46,121 nucleotides of DNA from CAYWNK01 sp047639615 (GCA_047639615.1 JBLIOL010000005.1:1-46121); one strand, 5' to 3'; positions 26,470 to 35,112 are shown, numbered from the stretch's first letter. Translations and numbers: made by a program. Notes: generated from the letters alone by a model not told the origin.

Positions 26470-28854
26470 ATGTCTGCCCTGCGCCCCTCACTGTTGTTCC
26501 TACTCGCTTCGCTGGCCTCCTGCGGGGGTGCTGGTGAGCTCCCGGACGTGGAGCATGTGCAGCACCTGGATCTGCGCCTCGAGGATGGGCGTGCGCTTGC
26601 GGATGTGATCGATCCGGAGCCGCAGGTGCTCGAGCAGTGGGCCCTGAGTGGTCCGGATTCGGCCGCTGAGGAGTTTGGACCCTGGGTCGTGCAGAACGCG
26701 GTCTTCCTGGAGCCGCGCGGTGCGAGCGGCGTGCGCCTGCACATCGCGGAGTACGACAAGGCCGCCGGCAAAACGCACATCACCTTGGCCCACGCCGATG
26801 GGGTGGATACGACCCTGGTGGATGTGCTCGAGCTCGATGTGGATCTGGCCGAGCCGGGTTTGGCGGTGCTTCTCTGGCGCGACAAGGCCAGCGGCACGAG
26901 CTATCGCTTGGACACGGCCACCAGCCGCGGTCCGGGACGCATTCGCTTCGAGCTAGCCGGGCACCCCGGTTGGAAGGGCGAGGCAAATCTACTGCGTGTC
27001 TATCCGGCGGAGCGCGGTAGTCAGAGCTACGACGTGCGCGGCCTGCGCTGGCTGGCCGGCGGATTGCACTGGGGCGCGGAGCCCCATACGGACGGCGGGG
27101 ATTTAGGCTTGCTCGGCTTTGCCGGAGATCTGCGGCGCACCTGGGGAGCGGACCTGGACGTGCCCCTGTACGCCAGCATCTCCGCGGTTCCAGGTAGCGG
27201 ACGCCTCAGCTTTGACGCGGGTCTTCCGCGCATGCCAGCGGGCTGCTCATCAGTGACTTTCCGCGTGGACGCTCGCACGGAGTCGGGGGAGTGGACGCAG
27301 TTGCTCTCGCACGAGGTGGCTGATGCAGGCAATGCCTGGCAGCCCGCACAGCTAGCCTTGGACAAATACGTGGGCGAGGCCATGCAGTTCCGCTTCCGCG
27401 TCCTGCGTGAGGCCGGGTCTACCCCCGAAGCTGCTGCCCCGCAGGCCGCGCTAGCCTGGTGGGGAGCTCCCCAAGTGGCGGCGGCACAGCCCAAGCCCAA
27501 GCGCCCGCACCTAGTGCTGATCACCTTGGATACCCTGCGCCAAGACCACCTCGGTACTTATGGGGGCTCGGTACCCACACCGCACATAGATAGCTTGGCC
27601 GATACGGGCCTGGTCTTCGAGGAGGCATGGTCGGCGGCAAACTCAACCCTGCCCTCGCATGCCTCGTTGCTGACGGGATTGGATGTGCCCGGGCACGGTG
27701 TTGCGGACAATCGTTCCACCCTGGCAGAGGGAGTGCGCACCCTGGCCGAAGCCCTGCGGGAGCGCGGCTACCAAACGGCGGCCGCGGTCAGCGTGCATCA
27801 CCTGCAGGCCGGCTACTCCGGTTTGGGTCGCGGCTTCGATCGCTACTTGGACGTACAGCCGGGCTCGCTCAAGGATGGGGCCAAGACGCTCGACGCCCTG
27901 GATGGCTGGTTCGATGATTGGGGACAGGGTGGCAGTGGACCCGTTTTTCTTTGGGTGCATCTCTTCGATCCGCACACCCCGTACGTCCCGCCGGCAGCGT
28001 TTATGGACGAGTATCGCCAGGCGTGCCTGGATGCTGGTCAGGTCTTGCCGGAGCCGTTGATCGATTTGGCCAGCATGGCCGACAACCGTTGGAGCAAGCC
28101 CGGCGAGTTCCTGGCGCCCGTGAACAACCGTGCCTACGTAGACTTTCTCTACGACGCTGGCGTGGCCTACACCGATCGGCTGGTGGGAAGACTCATGTCC
28201 GGACTGGAGCGTTGCGGGGTGGCCGACCAGGCTGCGATCGCCTTGACCGCGGACCATGGTGAGTCGCTTGGAGAGAACGGCGTTTGGTACGACCACGAGG
28301 GGCTGTTTCCGCCGGTGCTGCGTGTGCCGCTCTTGCTGCGCGTGCCGGGCGGTCCGACGGGGCGCATCGATGCGCGGGTAGGGAACTTTGAACTGGCGCG
28401 CACCCTGCTCGATCTGGCTGGACCCGGCTTAGGACGTGGCGGTCAGCTGAATACGGTGGGGGATGATCTCATGCAGCTAGCCCGTGATGGAGCCGCAGCC
28501 GACCGGCCGGTCTTCTTTGCTGGGGCGAGTCTGCTGGAACTCGGGCTGAACGATGGTGTCGCGCACCATATTCAGCAGGGCAAGAATTCGAAGAAGCCCG
28601 ATCCGGCGCAGCTCTTCCTGCTGGAGGGCGATCCGGATTGTCTGGTGGATCAGACCGCGATGAGGCCAGCCCTGGCGGAGCGTTACCGAGCCCGGACCCT
28701 GGCCTGGTTTGCCGAGCGCAGTACGGGCGTACGGGCCAAGGCTCAGACCAGCCGGGCTCAGGAAGCCCAGTTGGATGCCCTGGGATATGGGGGCGGCGAC
28801 GAGGACGAGGAGCCTGCGCCTGTTAAAGATCCCGAGTCTGCCCACGAGGAATAG
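26470..28854 (+). CDS. Sulfatase-fold lipoprotein (alkaline phosphatase superfamily) with N-terminal beta-sandwich region
   Basis: This 794-residue protein has a lipoprotein signal ending LASC. Residues 25-340 contain no catalytic motif and look like two beta-sandwich modules. The sulfatase-like domain starts at HLVLITLDTLRQDHLGTYG, where D354 would bind metal, and contains the later metal pair D595-H596 in LTADHGESLGENG. At the nucleophile site the sequence is NSTLPSHASLLTG, so Thr393 stands where sulfatases have the Cys or Ser that becomes formylglycine. This makes a classical sulfatase unlikely; a phosphatase or phospho-headgroup transferase of the same fold fits better. The C-terminus is a low-complexity acidic tail. 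Confidence 0.85.
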   Translation: MSALRPSLLFLLASLASCGGAGELPDVEHVQHLDLRLEDGRALADVIDPEPQVLEQWALSGPDSAAEEFGPWVVQNAVFLEPRGASGVRLHIAEYDKAAGKTHITLAHADGVDTTLVDVLELDVDLAEPGLAVLLWRDKASGTSYRLDTATSRGPGRIRFELAGHPGWKGEANLLRVYPAERGSQSYDVRGLRWLAGGLHWGAEPHTDGGDLGLLGFAGDLRRTWGADLDVPLYASISAVPGSGRLSFDAGLPRMPAGCSSVTFRVDARTESGEWTQLLSHEVADAGNAWQPAQLALDKYVGEAMQFRFRVLREAGSTPEAAAPQAALAWWGAPQVAAAQPKPKRPHLVLITLDTLRQDHLGTYGGSVPTPHIDSLADTGLVFEEAWSAANSTLPSHASLLTGLDVPGHGVADNRSTLAEGVRTLAEALRERGYQTAAAVSVHHLQAGYSGLGRGFDRYLDVQPGSLKDGAKTLDALDGWFDDWGQGGSGPVFLWVHLFDPHTPYVPPAAFMDEYRQACLDAGQVLPEPLIDLASMADNRWSKPGEFLAPVNNRAYVDFLYDAGVAYTDRLVGRLMSGLERCGVADQAAIALTADHGESLGENGVWYDHEGLFPPVLRVPLLLRVPGGPTGRIDARVGNFELARTLLDLAGPGLGRGGQLNTVGDDLMQLARDGAAADRPVFFAGASLLELGLNDGVAHHIQQGKNSKKPDPAQLFLLEGDPDCLVDQTAMRPALAERYRARTLAWFAERSTGVRAKAQTSRAQEAQLDALGYGGGDEDEEPAPVKDPESAHEE

Positions 28855-28875
28855 GGTCGCCCGGCCTGCGAGCGC

Positions 28876-28881
28876 TACTAT
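28876..28881 (+). promoter_or_regulatory. Possible -10 box of a leaderless tmk transcript
   Basis: TACTAT (4/6 to consensus, rare in this GC-rich DNA) ends exactly 6 bases before the tmk ATG, so transcription would begin at or beside the start codon. No Shine-Dalgarno sequence and no clear -35 are present. Confidence 0.35.
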
Positions 28882-28887
28882 TCACCC

Positions 28888-29511
28888 ATGGCCCGCACCA
28901 AGGATTCATGCGGTCGGTTCCTCGTCCTCGACGGGGTCGACGGCTGTGGCAAGTCTACGCAAGCCACACGGCTGGCCGAGCGGCTGAGCGTAGCTGGGCA
29001 GGAGGTCCTGCACGTGCGTGAGCCGGGCACGACCGCCGTGGGCGAGTCCTTGCGGACCCTACTCCTGGATGCCGACGTACACCTGGAAGCCTCGGTGGAG
29101 ACGCTGCTCTTTGCCGCGGCCCGGCGGCAGCTGCTGGACGAGTTGGTGGGACCCGCCCTGGAGCGCGGGGCGCACGTGGTTTGCGAGCGCTTTCACGCTT
29201 CCACCTACGCCTACCAGGCTGTGGCCGGCGAGCTGGAGCCGACGGCGGTGATGGGCTTGTTGGAGAGCTGGGCTAGTGATCCGGCGCCGCACTTGGAGCT
29301 GATCCTGGACCTGGACCCGGAGACGGCCTTGGGCCGGCGCGGCGCCGATAGCGATCGCATCGAGGCCAAGGGGCTCGCCTTCCAACAGGCTGTGGCCCGG
29401 GGCTATGGACGCTACGCAGAATTGCGCGGAACGGCGCGCTTGGTGGATGCCAGTGGTTCCCTGGATGGGGTCTCAGAGTTGATCTGGGAGGAGGTGCAGC
29501 GTGTCCTCTGA
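28888..29511 (+). CDS. tmk: Thymidylate kinase
   Basis: This enzyme phosphorylates dTMP to dTDP for DNA synthesis. The 207-residue protein has the P-loop GVDGCGKST (16-24), REPGTTAVGE, and CERFHASTYAYQ where most family members have DRY or DRF, and a lid segment ALGRRGADSDRIEAKG. It is of normal length. It overlaps holB by 11 bases, the common bacterial tmk-holB arrangement. Confidence 0.95.
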   Translation: MARTKDSCGRFLVLDGVDGCGKSTQATRLAERLSVAGQEVLHVREPGTTAVGESLRTLLLDADVHLEASVETLLFAAARRQLLDELVGPALERGAHVVCERFHASTYAYQAVAGELEPTAVMGLLESWASDPAPHLELILDLDPETALGRRGADSDRIEAKGLAFQQAVARGYGRYAELRGTARLVDASGSLDGVSELIWEEVQRVL

Positions 29512-30574
29512 ATTCGAACTGAAGCCGCCTTTGGGCCATGAGTCTTGGCTGCAAGGCCTTTGGCGTGCGGCGGCGCAAGATCGTCTGCCCCATGGGCTGT
29601 TGCTCTTGGGGCCTGCGGGCATCGGGAAGTTCACGGCCCTGCGCTGGTTCGCGGCTGGGTTGTTCTGCTCCGAAGGGCCGGGCACGCCTTGCCTTGCTTG
29701 CGGTCCTTGCCGGCGCTTGGCTGCAGGTACCCACGCGGATCTCTGGGTGGTAGATGCTGTCGCATCCGGTGAGGACGTGCTCACCATCGGCTTCATCGCG
29801 CAACGGGAGAAGGCAGCTACCACTGGTTACAAAGGGCCGGCTGTAGCGGACTTTCTTGAGCTGAAGGCGCGCGAGGGAGGCTGGCGCATCGTGCTTGTGC
29901 GCGAGGCCGAGCGCATGAACGAGGCTGCTCAGAACGCTTTTCTCAAGACTCTCGAGGAGCCAGGGCAGCAGACTCTAATCGCCCTCGAAACGGCCTGGCC
30001 CAGTCGCCTGCTGGACACGATTCGAAGTCGTGTGGTGGTCGTGGAGACGCAAGCGCCGCCACGGGCGGATGCTCTTGAGGTGCTGCTTCAGGCTGGCATT
30101 CAGGGTGTAGATGCAGTTGATCTGCTGCGACGCTCGAAGGGTTCACCGGGCGCGGCCTTGGCCTCGGCCCGGGAGGGTGGACCGGCCATGCTTGAGTTGC
30201 TCGGCCAGTACTTCGCTGGTCGGCCCGCTGCCGAAGTTCGTCGCAACCTCTGGGAGCTTGATGGCGAATTCGATGGCAAGACCCCAGCCGCCCAATCCCG
30301 TACCCGTGCGTCGCTCTTTCTGGACTTGGGTTTGGCCGTACTGCTGGATGCCGAGCGCTTGGCAGCAGGCGCGCGGGCCGAAGACCTAGCATTTGGCGAC
30401 GTGGCCGCGAGTATCGCACCCCTTGGGGAGCAGGAACGCCGCCGACGACTAGCACCCTGGCTAGAAGCCAGGCAGGATGTACCCATTCACCTGGCCCCGG
30501 ATGGCCTCGTGGACCGCGCACTCATGGGGCACGCGCCCCTTAGCCCAGCACCACTTAGCCCAGCACCCCGTTGA
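29501..30574 (+). CDS. holB: DNA polymerase III delta-prime subunit
   Basis: This 357-residue clamp-loader subunit has an AAA+ domain with a modified P-loop GPAGIGKFTALRWFA, a four-cysteine zinc site in CSEGPGTPCLACGPCRR, and REAERMNEAAQNAFLKTLEEPG as the Walker B/sensor region. The arginine-finger motif reads RSRV instead of SRC. The C-terminal third follows the delta-prime collar. The extreme C-terminus holds a 15-base tandem duplication (LSPAPLSPAPR). The start overlaps tmk and the stop overlaps the next gene by 4 bases (TTGA), so the block is co-translated. Confidence 0.92.
   Translation: MSSEFELKPPLGHESWLQGLWRAAAQDRLPHGLLLLGPAGIGKFTALRWFAAGLFCSEGPGTPCLACGPCRRLAAGTHADLWVVDAVASGEDVLTIGFIAQREKAATTGYKGPAVADFLELKAREGGWRIVLVREAERMNEAAQNAFLKTLEEPGQQTLIALETAWPSRLLDTIRSRVVVVETQAPPRADALEVLLQAGIQGVDAVDLLRRSKGSPGAALASAREGGPAMLELLGQYFAGRPAAEVRRNLWELDGEFDGKTPAAQSRTRASLFLDLGLAVLLDAERLAAGARAEDLAFGDVAASIAPLGEQERRRRLAPWLEARQDVPIHLAPDGLVDRALMGHAPLSPAPLSPAPR
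30539..30568 (+). repeat. 15-base tandem duplication at the end of holB
   Basis: Two units, CTTAGCCCAGCACCA and CTTAGCCCAGCACCC, differ at one base and encode LSPAP twice right before the stop. It probably arose by replication slippage and keeps the frame. Confidence 0.8.
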
Positions 30575-30975
30575 ACGAAGATCCCCTGCGCCAGGTTTGG
30601 AAGAAGGACGGACGCTATGCGTTCGAGGCCTATCAATTCCTGTTTGAATCCCTCGACCAGGCCGTGCGTATCACTGGCCGCGTGGAGGAGGAGACTCCCA
30701 AGCGGCACGTGTCCGGCCAGGAACTCCTGGAGGGCATGCGTCAGCATGCCATGCGTCTCTTCGGCCCCTTGGCCGGGCGCGTATGGCAGACCTGGGGCGT
30801 CCGATCCACCCTGGATTGGGGCCATATCGTGTTTAGTCTGGTGGAATCTGAACTGCTCAACCGCCAAGAAACGGACTCCCTTGATGACTTCAAGAATGGC
30901 TATGACTTCCAGCAAGCCTTTGTGGATTCCTATGAGCCTGAGCTTCCAACCGAGATCGGACCGATCGGCTCCTAA
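30571..30975 (+). CDS. Minf_1886-family conserved hypothetical protein
   Basis: This 134-residue protein starts at a TTG that overlaps the holB stop. The sequence DGRYAFEAYQFLFESLDQAVR, HVSGQELLEGMRQHAMRLFGPLA, VWQTWGVRSTLDWGHIVFSLVE and DDFKNGYDFQQAFVDSY matches the conserved family first named from Methylacidiphilum and found mostly in Planctomycetota and Verrucomicrobiota. Function is unknown. No membrane span or catalytic motif is evident; the fold appears helical. Its position inside a tmk-holB operon hints at a housekeeping role. Its presence is one of the better taxonomic clues in the window. Confidence 0.88.
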   Translation: MNEDPLRQVWKKDGRYAFEAYQFLFESLDQAVRITGRVEEETPKRHVSGQELLEGMRQHAMRLFGPLAGRVWQTWGVRSTLDWGHIVFSLVESELLNRQETDSLDDFKNGYDFQQAFVDSYEPELPTEIGPIGS

Positions 30976-30987
30976 GGGGCTCGGCCA

Positions 30988-32316
30988 GTGCTAGAGCGTC
31001 TTTCTAAGGAGCGGCGCAACCTCGCGCTGACGCTCTTGGCGGGAGCGATTCTGTACTTCGGCTGGAGCGTGCGCGCGGTGCTCAACCCGCTGCTCCTGGC
31101 CTATGTGTTGGCTTACATCGCACACCCGGCCGTGCTCAATCTTGAGCGCCGGGGCTGGAGCAGGCTGGGGGCCGTGAATGTGATCTACGGCCTGTTCTTT
31201 GTGGTCACCCTCGGGATCGGTGCGGGGCTCTGGGCGCAGGGTTCGCAATTGCTGCTGCGGGTGGACGGCACCTCAACCTCGCAGGCAGGACCGGTCCGCT
31301 TGATCGAAAACCTCGACGAGAAGTTCGAGGACTTCATCGAGGGCCACCGGGAATCCTTCTGGCTCTCGTGGATGTTCGAAGATCAGCCGGCAGCGGAGGA
31401 GGGCGAGCCTTCTACGGCTGAATCCCCGGACGATAGCGACGCAGACCCGGCTCAAGACCCGGAGCAAGACCCGGATCAGCCCGTCGACTTGGAGCAGGCT
31501 CAAGCAGACCCTGAGGGTGCCCCCGAGCCGGCTTACTTTGTGACCTTCCTGCAGCGACTCTGGATGGAGGTCGGCGACGATTCCACCAGCGGTGCGGCAG
31601 GCGGCGCCGCCATGCGCGGCGCGGGCAGCGTCATCGCTTTGTTGCGGCATCTCTTTGGTGGCCTGTTTGGCTTGGCCAGTCTGCTCGTGCTCTTGCCGAT
31701 CTACGCCTGGTACCTGCTCTTCGATCTGGAGCGCATCCACGAGTTCGTGCGGCGCTATGTGCCGGTCAAGGAACGCGAGCGCGCCACGCGTATCGGATCC
31801 GAGATCGGTGGTGTGATCTCGAGCTTCTTCCGAGGTCGCCTGCTCGTGTGCCTGGTGAAGGGGCTGCTGCTATCCCTGGGCCTTTGGGTTGCGGGCCTGA
31901 ATTACGCCCTCTTCCTGGGTGTCCTGGCAGGCTTCCTCTCCTTGGTGCCCATCGCGGGTGCCCTGATGGGCTTCAGCTTCGCATTCCTTGTGGGGCTCCT
32001 GGACCACAGCCTTGTTCCGCTGTTGCTCAAGACGGGCGTGGTCTTCGGCGCGGTGGAAGCCATCGAGGGCTATGTGCTCGTGCCCAAGATCCTGGGGGAC
32101 AGCCTCGGTTTGCATCCTCTGGTGGTGTTTGTGGCGGTCTTCGTAGGTGGTGCTGCGTTGGGCATGTTCGGCTTGCTGGCGGCCTTGCCCCTGACGGCAG
32201 CGCTGGTGATCCTGGGCCGCGAACTGGTGCTCCCCGCACTAGCGCAGTTCGCCGACGAGGATCCCGATAACCCGGACTCCGATAGCGGCGAACTGGATTC
32301 GACGCTGACCGGCTAA
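30988..32316 (+). CDS. AI-2E family (PerM/YdiK-like) membrane permease
   Basis: The 442-residue protein begins at a GTG. Hydrophobic spans near residues 11-27, 30-45 and 60-80, then from 208 onward (GGLFGLASLLVLLPIYAWYLLFDLERI, LLVCLVKGLLLSLGLWVAGLNYALFLGVLAGFLSLVPIAGALMG and PLVVFVAVFVGGAALG broken into several spans) give the usual eight-span layout. The motif YVLVPKILGDSLGLHPLVVF is diagnostic for the family, whose members export small molecules or ions. A strongly acidic loop at about residues 130-183, rich in Glu, Asp and Pro, is larger than usual. A hairpin (32352-32383) follows 35 bases after the stop. Confidence 0.92.
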   Translation: MLERLSKERRNLALTLLAGAILYFGWSVRAVLNPLLLAYVLAYIAHPAVLNLERRGWSRLGAVNVIYGLFFVVTLGIGAGLWAQGSQLLLRVDGTSTSQAGPVRLIENLDEKFEDFIEGHRESFWLSWMFEDQPAAEEGEPSTAESPDDSDADPAQDPEQDPDQPVDLEQAQADPEGAPEPAYFVTFLQRLWMEVGDDSTSGAAGGAAMRGAGSVIALLRHLFGGLFGLASLLVLLPIYAWYLLFDLERIHEFVRRYVPVKERERATRIGSEIGGVISSFFRGRLLVCLVKGLLLSLGLWVAGLNYALFLGVLAGFLSLVPIAGALMGFSFAFLVGLLDHSLVPLLLKTGVVFGAVEAIEGYVLVPKILGDSLGLHPLVVFVAVFVGGAALGMFGLLAALPLTAALVILGRELVLPALAQFADEDPDNPDSDSGELDSTLTG

Positions 32317-32351
32317 GTTCCGCGCATCGATCATTGGGCTCTGCCTGAGCT

Positions 32352-32383
32352 AGGCCCTGAGGTGCGCTTGCGTGGCAGGGCCT
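32352..32383 (+). terminator. Possible terminator of the tmk-holB operon
   Basis: Arms AGGCCCTG and CAGGGCCT enclose 16 bases, 35 bases after the permease stop, with no T-run. It is a weak candidate, placed where a terminator is expected between convergent genes. Confidence 0.35.
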
Positions 32384-32468
32384 GGAATAGCGTGCGCTGC
32401 GACCGCCACCCTCGCACCCCTTGCACCCCTTGGGCCTAGCGCCGGGGGTGGCCTGGCTACTTAAGCAG

Positions 32469-32522
32469 CTGGCCCCACCGATTTGTTCCGTGGAGAACCA
32501 CGGGCCAAATTGGTGGGGCCAG
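32469..32522. repeat. Long imperfect palindrome between convergent genes
   Basis: Two 25-base arms beginning CTGGCCCCACC and ending GGTGGGGCCAG pair with only about three non-Watson-Crick positions and a 4-base loop (agaa). It sits 18 bases beyond the S41 protease stop. It may be a bidirectional terminator, although neither side has a T-run, or a dispersed palindromic repeat. Confidence 0.65.
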
Positions 32523-32540
32523 GTTTGCGAGTCGAAGGAC

Positions 32541-35045
32541 CTAGTTCTTTTTGCTCAAGGACTCCAGTAGTTGGCGTAGCTGAGCAAGGCGTTCCTTGCT
32601 CAGCTTGCCTTCTGCAACGTCCGCTTCCGCAAGTAGTTGGAGCGCATCCGAGAGCTCGCCGGAGTCGGCGAGGGCTGCGGGCGGGGCGTCCAGGTCCTTG
32701 GTGGCCTCGTCGAAGGTGCGTGCGAAGGCGTCGATGGTGTCGATGCCGGTCTCGCGCGCCTCGAAGATCTTGGTGATGGCCTGCTGCAGTTGCAGGTCCT
32801 CTTGGTAGTCGCCTAGGGGGAAGGCACTGCCGCGGCTGTCCTGGACGGCGCGACGCACTTGCATGCGCAGCAGGAAGCGCACATCCGCGCGGGAGAGCAC
32901 CGTGCCGAGACCGTTGTAGAGTTCCTCGAATTCGGGGTAGCGACTCCATTCGTCCGAATCGCCGGCGGCCAGTTGGGCTGCCAGATCGGGCTGGTCCTTG
33001 TGCAGGTCCTGTGCGTAGGTGCGCAGCTTGCGCGTGTCCTGCACCTTGCGCATGGCCATCAGGCGCCAGGTCTCGTGACGCTTGGCAGCAACCACCACAT
33101 CGGGGTCGACGCCGCCGGCGGAGGTGATGTTGCCTTCCTCGTCGAGCTCGCGGTGGATCGAACGCCCGGTGGGGAGAAGGTAGCGCTCGATGGTGAGTTT
33201 GATGCGCGGGGCATAGTCGAACTCGCCGTTGCCGTTCTGGTCGCGGGTCAAGGTCTCCCAGTTGTCGTGGCGGCGGTTGCCGTTTTCGTCGGCGAAGAGG
33301 TCGTCGCTCTCGCCGGGCATGCGGAAGAGGTTCTGCACGCTGCCTTTGCCGTAGGAACGCTGGCCGACCAGAGTGGCGCGGCCGTGGTCCTGGAGTGCAC
33401 CGGAGACGATTTCGGCGGCAGAGGCGGAGAAGCGGTTGATCAGGACGACCACCGGTATGTCCTCCTCAACCACGTAGTCGAATTGGGTGGCGTACTCGCG
33501 GGACTCTCGGGCTCGGCTGTGGGTGGAGACCACGACCTTGCCCTTGGGCAGGAAGAGGTCGGCCACGTTGCGGGCTTCCTGTAGCAGGCCGCCGGTGTTG
33601 TTGCGCAGGTCGAGCACGATGCCCTTGGCGCCTTGCTCCTTCAGGGCCATGAGGGCCTTGTACATTTCAGAGCTAGCCACGCGGCTAAAGGTGGTCAGTT
33701 CCACCAAGCCCACCTTGCCGGGCAGCATTTCGTAGTGCACCGGGGGGATGGTGATCGTGCCGCGCTTGATCTTGATCAGCATGTCCTCGGTGGGGCGCTC
33801 GATCAGGCTCGGGTCCATGCCGCGACGCCATACGTAGAGCTCCACGTCCGTGTCGGGGCGGCCCTTGAGGCGCTTGATGACCGCGTCGGTCTCTTCGCCG
33901 ATGGTGGGCCAGTCGCCGATGCGCACGATCTTGTCGTCGGTGGTCAGGCCGGCCTTGTAGGCGGGACCGGAGTAGATCGGGCGCGTGATGGTGAAGAGTC
34001 CGTCCTCGCGGTCGACGCCCACGTAGGCGCCGATGCCGCCGTACTCTGCTTCTAGGTCCTGTTCGAAGCGCTTGTAGGAGTTTGGGTCGAAGTAGGTGGA
34101 GTGACGGTCGAGGCTCTGCAGCATGCCGTTCATGGCAGCTTGCAGGAGATCGTCGCGGGTGACGCGGTCGCCTTCGAGGTGGTAGGTCTGCACGAACTCC
34201 AGCAGGTTCTCCACGCGCTGCAGGTCGGGGCTCATGCCACTGGCGATGTTCTTGTTGGACTCGGTGGAGCGCACGCGCGCTAGCACGGAATCGTGGTAGC
34301 GACGCAGCTGGACCTGCTTGAGGAAGGAGCTGGCTAGGCGGCCATCCTCACCCGGTAGGCCGGACATGGATTCCAGCTGTTCTTCGACGCCGGCGACCTC
34401 TTCGACCAGGCCGAGCTGCCCGAGGCCTAGGGCGCCGAGGGCGCGTAGGGAAGGTTCGCTGGACTCGAGGAAGCCATAGAGCACGCGCAGGGGGCGCGGT
34501 AGTTGGCGTCCGAGGCCAACCTGGTGGGCGGCCAGCGCGGCGCGGCTGCGGACCTTCGCGCTGCTGCCGGCGTCTTCGCAGAGCGTGATGAGCTTGTCGG
34601 CGATCGTCTCGCGCAGGTCCACATCCTCGGCTTCGAAGCCGGCGGTGGCGAACAGATCGCAGGCGGCGATGGCGATCGGCTCGTCCTGCACGGCTAGCAG
34701 CCGAGTTAGGGAGTCAGCCAGGACCTCGAGATCGGGCTCGTCACCCATGAGGCGCGCCGAGATCATGAAGAGCGTGCCCTTGTGGCCAGAGCCACCCTGG
34801 GCCAGGCGCGCGTCGAGAGCGCGATCGAAGGCTTCCCCGTACTCGTCGCCGATCAGCACGGCGACCGTCTGGGCATCGCTCCAAATATCATCCACGGACA
34901 TGGTCTCGGCATTGGCCAAGCGGTCGTCGAGGATTTCGCGGAGCTCGTCCGCATTCTGGCTGCGAACCACAAACGGCGCTGCTGCGCTGGTGGAAGCCAG
35001 GATGGGGAGGGCGAGCGCCAGGGCGACGGTGATTTGAGCTCTCAT
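32541..35045 (-). CDS. S41-family carboxy-terminal processing protease with PDZ domain and long N-terminal helical region
   Basis: The ATG chosen gives 834 residues with a signal peptide (MRAQITVALALALPILASTSAAA). Residues 30-270 are HEAT-like helical repeats not present in standard Ctp/Tsp proteins. A PDZ domain follows (about 325-425, EYGGIGAYVGVDREDGLFTI onward), then the peptidase domain with S542 (RFSASAAEI), D553 and K567 (GQRSYGKGSVQ), spaced as in E. coli Tsp. Next comes an insert with DENGNRRHDNWE and DQNGNGEFD, which resemble calcium loops. The C-terminal 200 residues are helical. It should trim C-termini of envelope proteins. It is monocistronic, divergent from moaC. Confidence 0.93.
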   Translation of the reverse strand: MRAQITVALALALPILASTSAAAPFVVRSQNADELREILDDRLANAETMSVDDIWSDAQTVAVLIGDEYGEAFDRALDARLAQGGSGHKGTLFMISARLMGDEPDLEVLADSLTRLLAVQDEPIAIAACDLFATAGFEAEDVDLRETIADKLITLCEDAGSSAKVRSRAALAAHQVGLGRQLPRPLRVLYGFLESSEPSLRALGALGLGQLGLVEEVAGVEEQLESMSGLPGEDGRLASSFLKQVQLRRYHDSVLARVRSTESNKNIASGMSPDLQRVENLLEFVQTYHLEGDRVTRDDLLQAAMNGMLQSLDRHSTYFDPNSYKRFEQDLEAEYGGIGAYVGVDREDGLFTITRPIYSGPAYKAGLTTDDKIVRIGDWPTIGEETDAVIKRLKGRPDTDVELYVWRRGMDPSLIERPTEDMLIKIKRGTITIPPVHYEMLPGKVGLVELTTFSRVASSEMYKALMALKEQGAKGIVLDLRNNTGGLLQEARNVADLFLPKGKVVVSTHSRARESREYATQFDYVVEEDIPVVVLINRFSASAAEIVSGALQDHGRATLVGQRSYGKGSVQNLFRMPGESDDLFADENGNRRHDNWETLTRDQNGNGEFDYAPRIKLTIERYLLPTGRSIHRELDEEGNITSAGGVDPDVVVAAKRHETWRLMAMRKVQDTRKLRTYAQDLHKDQPDLAAQLAAGDSDEWSRYPEFEELYNGLGTVLSRADVRFLLRMQVRRAVQDSRGSAFPLGDYQEDLQLQQAITKIFEARETGIDTIDAFARTFDEATKDLDAPPAALADSGELSDALQLLAEADVAEGKLSKERLAQLRQLLESLSKKN

Positions 35046-35112
35046 AGATAGCGGGTCACGTAGGGGAGAGGGGCAGCAGGTCTTATCGACCACAGGCGCG
35101 ATAGGGACAGAG

